From NCBI GenBank assembly GCA_029558435.1, contig JAKQEZ010000413.1:1-6474 (forward strand): a stretch of 6,474 nt of DNA. Reading direction: 5' to 3'. The translations under genes were made by a program, and so were the position numbers. Position 1 is the stretch's first letter, and every line of letters starts with the position of its first letter. Source of the stretch: Bacteroidota bacterium (GTDB lineage Bacteria; Bacteroidota; Bacteroidia; Flavobacteriales; Crocinitomicaceae). The notes below the pieces were generated by a model. It did no database searches, had not been told where the DNA came from, and saw only the letters and a list, made by a program, of their open reading frames with translations. This document shows positions 1 through 5,212 of this stretch, piece after piece.

Positions 1-63
1 GATAAGTTATTCACATTTAGGATGTTAGTAAAGCGTGGGGGTTTTTAGACAGTTTGACGTTTT

Positions 64-176
64 GCAGCTACCCGAAGGTGGCGATTTTACGCACCAACTT
101 TCATTCGGAGAACTGTCGCTCAAATATACACAAAACTGTCCAACAAAGAACGTCACCGCCACTTTTGGGTAGGTGC
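64..176. repeat. Long imperfect inverted repeat in the gene-free left region
   Basis: Bases 64-83 and 157-176 are reverse complements at 17 of 20 positions. Two of the three differences would still pair as G-U in RNA. The loop is 73 nt. Inside it, 77-95 can fold into a competing small hairpin (GGTGGCG with CGCACC, one bulged G). A separate 8-bp inverted match, GACAGTTT at 48-55 with AAACTGTC at 133-140, crosses the main stem, and AACTGTC recurs at 111-117. The sequence shows no sign of protein coding: the 61-codon frame at 54-239 has no leader or domain and reads as chance. It could be a structured RNA, an extragenic repeat, or the remnant of a recombination site. I cannot choose between these from one copy. 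Confidence 0.5.
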
Positions 177-240
177 TGTTATAGCCAGTGGTTATGTCTC
201 CCGATATACTGTCTACTGTGCTTCTACCGTTTTAATTAGC

Positions 241-500
241 TGTTTAAATATCTCGAAGAAACAGTATTTTGTCTGTCGACAATGAGCGGTCGGGAAAGAT
301 TTAATTTTTGCGAAGCAGGGGAAATGAAATTTTATTTTTTACGGAGCGGTTGCATTTATGGCATATCTTATTGTTTTGAGGGTTGGCTTTAGCTCTTTGC
401 CGCCCGCAGGAACGAGGACGGCAATGTGCTAATAGTGCGGTAGGACAATAAGTATGACAGAAATAGTAGGGCAGGTTTTTTATCGGTTAAAAATTTTTCG
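241..500. other. Gene-free spacer upstream of the operon promoter
   Basis: No frame here has a plausible start, length and protein-like composition on either strand. The stretch mixes AT-rich runs with GC-rich patches and has a short direct repeat, GAGCGGT at about 285 and 344. Its right part contains the 397-424 stem-loop and, at 489-498, the perfect A/T palindrome AAAAATTTTT flanked by GGTT (485-488) and AACC (501-504). The patchwork look is compatible with the edge of an inserted element, but no integrase, transposase or clear attachment site is visible. Confidence 0.5.
397..424. repeat. GC-rich stem-loop
   Basis: TTGCCGCCC (397-405) pairs with GGACGGCAA (416-424) with one mismatch, leaving a 10-nt loop. 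It is not followed by a T run on the + strand, so it does not look like an intrinsic terminator. It lies about 110 nt upstream of the promoter and could belong to an untranslated element or to mobile-element remnant sequence. Confidence 0.5.
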
Positions 501-509
501 AACCTTTTG

Positions 510-545
510 GTTGACATTTCGTAAAATAGTTGTATCTTTGTCAAC
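510..545. promoter_or_regulatory. Candidate operator: GTTGAC-N24-GTCAAC
   Basis: GTTGAC at 510-515 and GTCAAC at 540-545 form a perfect 6-bp inverted repeat. The left arm overlaps the -33 element and the right arm overlaps the end of the -7 box and the probable start site. This is a natural place for the XRE-family protein encoded immediately downstream to repress its own promoter. A second weak dyad, GGTT/AACC around an A5T5 core (485-504), lies just upstream. Assigning either as the binding site is inference. Confidence 0.4.
511..540 (+). promoter_or_regulatory. Bacteroidota-type promoter of the ten-gene operon
   Basis: TATCTTTG at 533-540 matches the Bacteroidota -7 consensus TAnnTTTG exactly. 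TTG at 511-513 sits 19 nt upstream, within the usual spacing for the -33 element (TTTG at 506-509 is an alternative). A/T-rich sequence at 487-498 lies just upstream and could act like an UP element. Transcription would start near 546-548, giving a leader of about 30 nt before the ATG at 576. No other good TAnnTTTG box with a spaced TTG was seen between the downstream genes, which supports a single transcript. Confidence 0.7.
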
Positions 546-575
546 AAGTAGAGATACTTTTAAAAAATAGTCAAT

Positions 576-1646
576 ATGGATAATGTATTTGGAAATAGAT
601 TGTTGTCAGCCCGAAAAATGGCTGGAATGTCGCTACAGGACTTAGCCGATAGGTTGAAGAATGTAGTTACAAAGCAGTCGCTTAATAAATATGAGCAAGG
701 GAAGATGAAGCCTGATAGTGAACTGTTAATTGCTTTGTCAAACGTGTTGAACGTGCCAGTAGATTATTTCTTTTCAAGTCCTGGGATTAAAGTTGATTTA
801 ACCAATATCAGTTATCGAAAATTTGTGTCCAAAATTTCTAAAACCGAACAAGCGTCAGTAGAAGAAAAAGCAAAAGAAGCATTTGAGCGTTATTTAGAAC
901 TTGAATCAGTACTGAACTTTGATGAAAAACCCGAGTACTTTACTTATGACAAAGTAATTCAAAATGCCGATGATGCGGAAGAAGCAGCAAAGGAATTAAG
1001 AAAGAAATGGAAATTGGGCTATGACCCAATTCCTGATGTTGTTGAAATGTTAGAGGATAAGGGTTATAAAGTAATTGAGATTGATGCGCCTGATGGTTTT
1101 GACGGTATGAAAGCAGATATTGACGGAGTAAAAGCCATTGTTTTAAAGCAAAATAAGAGTAGCAATGACGATGTTGTTCGTAAAAGATTTACTGCACTTC
1201 ACGAATTAGCTCATCACGCTTTGGAGTTTTCAAAAAAACTTTCTGAAAGAGAAGAAGAAAATCTTTGTCACGCTTTTGCTTGTGCTGTTCTTTATCCAGA
1301 AGATATGGCAAGAAAAGAATTGCACAAAGACCGTTTCCATTTTTACCAAAATGAATTGGTATTAATAAAAGAACGATGGGGGATTTCTTTTCCTGCTGTT
1401 TTCAATCGTGCAAAGCAATTGGGAATAATAAACGATTATGTGTACAAGCGTTTTAATATTGGTTATAGAGAAAGAAAGTTGCATTTGAATGAACCCGGTA
1501 GATTTTTGAGCAGGGAAAAGCCTGTTCGCTTTGAAAGATTAATTTATTTGGGGTTATCAAAAGAAGCTATTTCAGTTAACGATGCTGCATTCTTTTCAGG
1601 AAAAACTGTTGGTGAATTTCGTAAACAATTGCAGCAGTTGGTATGA
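576..1646 (+). CDS. XRE-family HTH regulator fused to ImmA/IrrE (M78) metallopeptidase
   Basis: The 356-aa protein starts at the first ATG after the promoter. Residues about 8-65 form an XRE/Cro helix-turn-helix (key stretch SLQDLADRL, then KYEQGKMKPDSELL). The middle carries the M78 zinc-peptidase signature: HELAH at 209-213, and E228 in the expected E-x6-A context (ENLCHAFA, then LYP), the usual third ligand. The C-terminal part continues the typical family helical region through a conserved-looking KERWGISFPA segment. Length fits fused HTH-ImmA proteins. In this family such proteins act as repressors or antitoxins, or cleave a repressor on a signal. Here the fusion suggests a DNA-bound sensor-protease. 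Its stop overlaps the next start (ATGA), typical of translational coupling with a toxin partner. It probably binds its own promoter palindrome. The family assignment is strong; the trigger and protease substrate are unknown. Confidence 0.93.
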   Translation: MDNVFGNRLLSARKMAGMSLQDLADRLKNVVTKQSLNKYEQGKMKPDSELLIALSNVLNVPVDYFFSSPGIKVDLTNISYRKFVSKISKTEQASVEEKAKEAFERYLELESVLNFDEKPEYFTYDKVIQNADDAEEAAKELRKKWKLGYDPIPDVVEMLEDKGYKVIEIDAPDGFDGMKADIDGVKAIVLKQNKSSNDDVVRKRFTALHELAHHALEFSKKLSEREEENLCHAFACAVLYPEDMARKELHKDRFHFYQNELVLIKERWGISFPAVFNRAKQLGIINDYVYKRFNIGYRERKLHLNEPGRFLSREKPVRFERLIYLGLSKEAISVNDAAFFSGKTVGEFRKQLQQLV

Positions 1647-2140
1647 AGTTAATTGTAACCGATACGAATGTGTTTTTTGATATGATGAGTATCGAAGTCC
1701 TGCCCGATTTTTTCGGGCTTGACTATGAGATTTGTACGACTGATTTTGTGGTGAATGAAATTATTAGAATAGACCAAGCGGAGCAAATTCAAAATTTTAT
1801 TCGTTCGAAGCAACTAACTGTATATAAGTTGTCGTCAGATGAGATTGAGGAAGTGGTAAACCTGAAAACAAAACGCAACCTAAGAAGGATAACTGATAAG
1901 TCCGTTTTGTGGAAAGCTTTACAGTTAAAATGCAGATTGGTTACAGGCGATAAAAATCTGAGAAGCGAAGCTGAGGAACAAGGATTGGAAGTGAACGGAA
2001 GCCTTTGGGTAATAAGAACGCTGGTAGAAACAAAGATTATTTCTCCTGCTGTTGCAGCAGAATTATTAGAAAAATTAAAAATTGTAAACGATAGTTTACC
2101 GAAAGAGGAAATTGATAAATTGATTAAAAAGTATAAGTAA
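1643..2140 (+). CDS. PIN-domain protein, probable ribonuclease toxin partner
   Basis: The 165-aa protein begins at an ATG that overlaps the stop of the XRE-peptidase gene by 4 nt. It shows the PIN acidic set: D7 in TDTNVFFD, E39 in VVNEII, D85 in RITDKSVLWKA and D103 in VTGDKNL. These would bind the Mg2+/Mn2+ ions for single-stranded RNA cleavage. After the PIN core, residues about 116-150 (GSLWVIRTLVETKIIS) resemble the DUF3368-like tail (GxLGxLxxAxxxGxI) of some toxin-type PIN proteins. PIN toxins are normally held by an antitoxin made from the adjacent gene; here the only candidate is the upstream XRE-ImmA protein. All acidic residues are present, so it is predicted to be active. The RNA target is unknown. 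Confidence 0.85.
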   Translation: MKLIVTDTNVFFDMMSIEVLPDFFGLDYEICTTDFVVNEIIRIDQAEQIQNFIRSKQLTVYKLSSDEIEEVVNLKTKRNLRRITDKSVLWKALQLKCRLVTGDKNLRSEAEEQGLEVNGSLWVIRTLVETKIISPAVAAELLEKLKIVNDSLPKEEIDKLIKKYK

Positions 2141-2141
2141 T

Positions 2142-2756
2142 ATGAATAAATCTACGATTATAATTCTTGTCGTTTTAGTTTGTGTTTTTCTAGGAGCAGG
2201 ACTTTATTTTACAAACGAAAAATTAAAGGAAGAGAGGCAAAAAAGAAAGGAAGCCGAACAGGCCAATGTCCGATTAATTATGGATAGCATAAGAAAACAA
2301 AAAGGGTTTTCAGAAGTCGTTAAAGATGAGTTGAAACAATTAGGTCAGCAATTTGAAGCCATTGAGCCGGATGTTACTGCCAAAATTGTTAAAGCAATTC
2401 AATTGATTGAAATAAATCAAACTGAAAATGCAATTGAGGATTTAGCGGTTATAATGGAAAACTTACTGAATGATTATTATTCTAAGGATAATGCATTTAA
2501 AGCTTGGTTAAAAAACAGAAGGGCAGATTTGCATAATCTATTAGCATATTGTAAGGAGGATAAAAAAATAAATGATGTTGAGCTACAATTTTTTCTTGGT
2601 GTAAAGACAATAAGAAACAAAGAAGACCATACTTTGAATTTAAAGCTAGATGAATATCTTAATGCTACTGGTCTAATTGTAGGTATTGGAGCGATTGTGA
2701 AAATTGCATCATTCTGGAAAACTAAAAAAGTAAATCAACATTTAGTAATCGCTTAA
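2142..2756 (+). CDS. Membrane-anchored protein with a HEPN-like Rx4H motif
   Basis: The 204-aa protein starts 1 nt after the PIN gene. Residues about 4-23 are one strongly hydrophobic segment, then a charged, coiled-coil-like stretch (25-60) rich in K, E and R. The pattern predicts a single N-terminal anchor with a cytoplasmic helical body. The body (about 75-190) is all-helical in appearance and contains R158-N159-K-E-D-H163. This fits the Rx4-6H catalytic motif of HEPN ribonucleases, including the polar residue after the Arg, and is followed by an amphipathic helix as in HEPN domains. HEPN proteins are common RNase effectors or toxins in defence loci. A DUF4145-like or other HEPN branch is possible. 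The membrane anchor and operon position are direct observations; HEPN membership is inferred from one motif plus helical context. Confidence 0.5.
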   Translation: MNKSTIIILVVLVCVFLGAGLYFTNEKLKEERQKRKEAEQANVRLIMDSIRKQKGFSEVVKDELKQLGQQFEAIEPDVTAKIVKAIQLIEINQTENAIEDLAVIMENLLNDYYSKDNAFKAWLKNRRADLHNLLAYCKEDKKINDVELQFFLGVKTIRNKEDHTLNLKLDEYLNATGLIVGIGAIVKIASFWKTKKVNQHLVIA

Positions 2757-2767
2757 AATAATAAAAT

Positions 2768-3088
2768 ATGTCAAGAAAAAACAATACCGACAGAAATGGC
2801 AGTTCATTTAGTGAGCAAACTAAGTTGGCTGTATGGAATAAAGCCCAAATTATTAGTGGCTATGATTCATCAAAAACACGAAAAGACCACTGTAACGCTT
2901 GGATAGAATGGGATTCGTATGGTAATACTACTGAAAATGGATGCGGATGGGAGATTGATCACATCAAACCAGTTTCAAAAGGTGGCGGTGATGAATTATC
3001 AAATCTGCAACCTTTACAATGGCAAAACAATAGAAGAAAAGGCGATGATTATCCTGCATCAGGTTATTGTGCAGTATCAGCTAAGTAA
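2768..3088 (+). CDS. Small HNH endonuclease
   Basis: The 106-aa protein starts 11 nt after the preceding stop. Its C-terminal half is an HNH (beta-beta-alpha metal) motif: D64-H65 in WEIDHIKPVSKGG, N79 in LSNLQPL, and N88 in QNNRRKGD, where many family members have His or Asn. C42 and C59 lie upstream of the DH, but there is no full pair of CxxC knuckles, so a structural zinc is doubtful. Small stand-alone HNH proteins of this type (YG...GWEIDHI...NLQPL...N..KGD) occur widely in accessory regions. The predicted activity is metal-dependent DNA nicking or cleavage. With no recognition domain, specificity would have to come from a partner or be low. The family is secure; the biological role is not. 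Confidence 0.85.
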   Translation: MSRKNNTDRNGSSFSEQTKLAVWNKAQIISGYDSSKTRKDHCNAWIEWDSYGNTTENGCGWEIDHIKPVSKGGGDELSNLQPLQWQNNRRKGDDYPASGYCAVSAK

Positions 3089-3107
3089 AAACTAATTTAA
3101 TATCAAT

Positions 3108-3344
3108 ATGGCAAAAGGTAAAAATCAATACGTTGTGCCGACCAAAGATGGTTGGGGCGTAAAAGGTGAAGGAAACAGCAAATTGACTGCTAAAACCGAT
3201 ACTAAAGCAGATGCTTTGAAAATCGGAAAAGAGATTGCTAAAAATCAACAATCGGAATTAACCATTTTGGGTAAAGATGGCAAAATTCAAAATAAAAACA
3301 GCTATGGAAATGACCCGTTTCCACCACGAGATAAAAAACATTAG
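3108..3344 (+). CDS. DUF2188 family protein
   Basis: The 78-aa protein matches the DUF2188 pattern along nearly its whole length: YVVP (8-11), GW (15-16), VKGEGNSK (18-25), an amphipathic helix with A34/A36 and GKEIAKNQ (40-47), ELTILGKDGKI (50-60), and the terminal SYGNDPFPP (65-73). It is a small soluble alpha/beta protein with no predicted membrane segment. The family's biochemical function is not known to me. The 19-nt gap to the HNH gene is the largest in the operon but contains no recognisable promoter. The gene sits between an HNH nuclease and a zinc-ribbon protein, so an accessory role to one of them is possible but unproven. Confidence 0.88.
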   Translation: MAKGKNQYVVPTKDGWGVKGEGNSKLTAKTDTKADALKIGKEIAKNQQSELTILGKDGKIQNKNSYGNDPFPPRDKKH

Positions 3345-3347
3345 ATT

Positions 3348-3569
3348 ATGATAGATATTAGTAAACAATCCGTTAAATTAGACTGTCCCGAATGTAAACG
3401 GTCTATGACGGTTACTATTAAACAAGTAGCTGATGAAGCATTGATAAAATGCAATTGTGGGCAAGAAATTCAACTAAAAGATAGTAACGGAACAAATAAA
3501 AAGGCAATTAGGGATATTAATAAATCCTTTAAAGACCTTGAAAATACACTCAAAAAATTTGGAAAATAA
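3348..3569 (+). CDS. Small zinc-ribbon protein with helical tail
   Basis: The 73-aa protein starts 3 nt after the DUF2188 stop. C13-P-E-C16 and C35-N-C37 form a CxxC...CxC set, expected to bind one zinc in a ribbon (about residues 9-43). The rest (about 50-73) is a charged amphipathic helix (IRDINKSFKDLENTLKKFG) suited to a protein-protein contact. No catalytic residues are evident, so it may be an adaptor or nucleic-acid-binding accessory. I do not recognise a named family. The Cys arrangement and the tight operon spacing make it a credible gene. Confidence 0.72.
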   Translation: MIDISKQSVKLDCPECKRSMTVTIKQVADEALIKCNCGQEIQLKDSNGTNKKAIRDINKSFKDLENTLKKFGK

Positions 3570-3580
3570 AAATTACGATT

Positions 3581-3973
3581 ATGAAAATAGAAAATAGGAT
3601 ACTTTGGACAATACTTGGTGTAGGAGCCGGTCATATAATCGGCCGAACACTAGGTGAAACAGAGGAAGAAAAACAAGAACTATCTCGAAAAGGAAGATGG
3701 ATTGGTGGGGTTGGAACTTTGGGATTAACCTTTGCTCTCGATAAACCAAGTGACACTGTAAACTATACTTTAAAGCACAATGGTAAAAGAGTATATGATG
3801 GTATTACTAAGGAATATCGAATTGATACTCGAATTAGCGAACATAAGGCAAGCGGAAAAATTTTCAATGAAGTTGTTTTTGATAATCCAAAACCAATTAC
3901 GGATGCTAAACAATTAGAGGTTTACCGTATTAAGCGATTCAAACCAAAATATAACATTCAACATAATTTTTAA
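3581..3973 (+). CDS. GIY-YIG-type nuclease with hydrophobic N-terminus
   Basis: The 130-aa protein has two parts. Residues 7-21 (ILWTILGVGAGHIIG) and 40-53 (WIGGVGTLGLTFAL) are hydrophobic and glycine-rich, separated by a charged loop, and could form a membrane hairpin or a buried helical pair. Residues about 60-127 read as a compact GIY-YIG domain: Y62 in NYTL (GIY position), Y72-D-G74 in VYDGIT (YIG position), R84 in the helix ahead of SEHKASGK, E113 in AKQLEVYRI, and N125 in KPKYN. All five usual conserved positions are filled. Known members nick or cut DNA with a metal ion held by the Glu. The GIY-YIG call is from motif spacing only. Membrane attachment would be unusual for this nuclease class. 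Confidence 0.6.
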   Translation: MKIENRILWTILGVGAGHIIGRTLGETEEEKQELSRKGRWIGGVGTLGLTFALDKPSDTVNYTLKHNGKRVYDGITKEYRIDTRISEHKASGKIFNEVVFDNPKPITDAKQLEVYRIKRFKPKYNIQHNF

Positions 3974-3977
3974 AAAA

Positions 3978-4307
3978 ATGACTATGGCAGACGTTACAAT
4001 TTATAATTTACCCTTCAAATGTGTTAGATTATCAGAGGCTGATTTTTCTGACTTTGCAGCAATTTATGTAATTCTTTGTGTTGGTGAAGGTGGCAAATCG
4101 AATGTTATTGATGTTGGTCAATCAGGAGAGGTCGGCACACGAATAAATTCGCACGATAGAGAGGAATGTTGGAAGAAAAATTGCCCAAATGGCAATATTT
4201 GGGTTTGTATTTACAAAACTCCTTCTTCACATTACACAAAAGAACAACGCATTGCTTTAGAAGGGCAGATAAGAGATTCCTACAAACCAATTTGTGGCAA
4301 ACAATAA
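3978..4307 (+). CDS. Divergent GIY-YIG-like protein
   Basis: This 109-aa protein starts at ATG 3978; a second ATG at 3984 is equally possible. It has the layout of a short GIY-YIG domain: Y30 in AIYVIL, D45-V-G47 in VIDVGQSG where YIG would be, R55 with H59 in RINSHDRE followed by CW (64-65), and E95 in ALEGQIRD. At the end, where a conserved Asn is normal, it has P104-I-C106-G107. The Tyr-to-Asp change in YIG and the missing Asn set it apart from the classical group. The central Arg and the Glu metal ligand remain, so activity is possible. It lies 4 nt behind another GIY-YIG-type gene but shows little direct resemblance to it, so this does not look like a recent duplication. A non-catalytic binding role is an alternative. 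Confidence 0.55.
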   Translation: MTMADVTIYNLPFKCVRLSEADFSDFAAIYVILCVGEGGKSNVIDVGQSGEVGTRINSHDREECWKKNCPNGNIWVCIYKTPSSHYTKEQRIALEGQIRDSYKPICGKQ

Positions 4308-4315
4308 ATAAGAAT

Positions 4316-5002
4316 ATGATTTTTAGAGCTTACACATCATTTACTAATGATTTGATTTTACGACCTGAAACTGGTATGGGCTATCAGGTTATTGATGCAA
4401 GAAAAAGTGGCAAATTTACTTCTGAAAGATTTGTAGTTTATAATTCTGAACTGATTGTTGAACTTGATAGCAGATTTGATACTTTCAAAAGACAAATTAT
4501 ATCAGAAGGTTTCACCAATATTCTGAATAAGTCCGATTTACTTTCTCTAGAAATTGTGAATGTTTTACCTAAAAGTCAAATTAAACAAATCAGATTTTTA
4601 GCAGAAAGCAAAAGGAACAATAAGGGGCGTTATTCTGGTGGAGTTGGTGCAAAAGACGCAAAAAAGGAATATGCTGACGGTAAAGAGATTTTTGTAAGAT
4701 TATCTGCTTATGAAAATGACAAGAGAATTGATTTTGAAAATAAGAAATTGAAAGCAGGTTCTTACACAACAACTTTGCTTGACTACCAAACTTGCAAAAG
4801 ATTAAATGATGACCCAGTAGATAGATATGCTTTACCAAATGATGAAGAAATAAAATGGGCGTTTTATATACAACCCAAATCAATTGACCAATTGCAAAGA
4901 GGAATTGTGCAACCTGCATTTGAACACGATGGCGGAGGTATTGAAGCTTACTTTGAAAACGGGACATCTAAGGAAACATATTTTCAAAAATTACCCTACT
5001 AA
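4316..5002 (+). CDS. GMGYQ-motif protein with TNT-like (NAD+ glycohydrolase-like) C-terminus
   Basis: I start this at ATG 4316 (228 aa), 8 nt after the previous stop. The same frame stays open back to 4166, but those 50 codons lie inside the GIY-YIG-like gene and look like a shadow. Residues 20-27 are GMGYQVID, shared with the next protein. The C-terminal third resembles TNT-type NAD+ glycohydrolases: AGSYTTT (147-153), VDRYALP (168-174) like the family RxLPP, a WAFYIQP strand (181-187), then G196 and PAFEHDGGGIEAYF (200-213) like APxFGQPGGGxQY. The usual catalytic Gln is His204 here, so activity is uncertain or the branch differs. No signal peptide or membrane segment is seen. If active it would deplete NAD(H) in its own cell; the nearest candidate regulator is the downstream gene. 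The gene is certain; the TNT-like call is inference. Confidence 0.55.
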   Translation: MIFRAYTSFTNDLILRPETGMGYQVIDARKSGKFTSERFVVYNSELIVELDSRFDTFKRQIISEGFTNILNKSDLLSLEIVNVLPKSQIKQIRFLAESKRNNKGRYSGGVGAKDAKKEYADGKEIFVRLSAYENDKRIDFENKKLKAGSYTTTLLDYQTCKRLNDDPVDRYALPNDEEIKWAFYIQPKSIDQLQRGIVQPAFEHDGGGIEAYFENGTSKETYFQKLPY

Positions 5003-5212
5003 GTGAAAAAGAAAATACAACTATCAGATGAACAAATTAAAATCTTGGAAAAATTACCCGAGCAAGGAATGGGTTATCAAATAGTTGATGTCTTTTTAAC
5101 TAATGGAAAAATATTAAAAAATAGAATAGTATTAAACTCTTCTTTTCTTACTATAGAAGATAATGAGGAAATTAACCCTACTGAAATTTTAAAGATTGAA
5201 TTAGTTCAATAA
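5003..5212 (+). CDS. Small protein sharing the GMGYQ segment with its upstream neighbour
   Basis: The 69-aa protein has GTG as its probable start, directly abutting the upstream TAA with no spacer, which implies translational coupling. Residues 1-18 are a charged helix. Residues 22-29 (GMGYQIVD) and the following NGK...RIVLNSS...IED align with GMGYQVID...SGK...RFVVYNS...VELD of the previous protein, with one-residue gaps. The pattern suggests a small beta-rich domain ending in an EILKIELV strand. I know no function for it. Because it repeats the N-terminal segment of the candidate enzyme, it may compete for the same ligand or bind the enzyme, as an immunity or regulatory subunit would. Its last 12 bp overlap the hsdS 3' end on the other strand. 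Confidence 0.65.
   Translation: MKKKIQLSDEQIKILEKLPEQGMGYQIVDVFLTNGKILKNRIVLNSSFLTIEDNEEINPTEILKIELVQ
5195..5210. terminator. Weak hairpin at the convergent gene ends
   Basis: ATTGAA (5195-5200) and TTCAAT (5205-5210) form a 6-bp AT-rich stem with a 4-nt loop, exactly where the + strand operon and the - strand hsdS gene end. No clean T run follows on either strand, so it would be at best a weak bidirectional terminator. Confidence 0.25.

Noticed and set aside
121..128. CAAATATA, a possible TAnnTTTG promoter box on the - strand
   Set aside because: No TTG element at the right spacing (the nearest CAAA is only 15 nt away) and no gene to its left within the window.
64..197. Inverted-repeat region considered as an integron attC site, with GTTATAG and GTTATGT as core-like ends
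   Set aside because: The core-like sequences do not fit GTTRRRY, no paired RYYYAAC end is visible, and there is no integron integrase or second site in the window.
54..239. 61-codon open frame on the + strand
   Set aside because: No domain, Cys-rich chance-like composition, no leader or promoter, and it overlies the imperfect inverted repeat; better explained as non-coding.
397..424. Stem-loop considered as an intrinsic terminator of a gene to the left
   Set aside because: No T run follows and no upstream coding region is present in the window.
4105..4290. 61-codon open frame on the - strand
   Set aside because: Antisense to the GIY-YIG-like gene, with low-complexity, hydrophobic and Cys-rich content; a shadow frame.
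4166..4315. 50-codon upstream extension of the GMGYQ/TNT-like gene
   Set aside because: It lies within the preceding gene in another frame and has no family-like content, while ATG 4316 has normal operon spacing.
4590..4967. 125-codon open frame on the - strand
   Set aside because: Antisense to the GMGYQ/TNT-like gene, with composition biased to H, Q, F and L as expected of a reverse-complement shadow.
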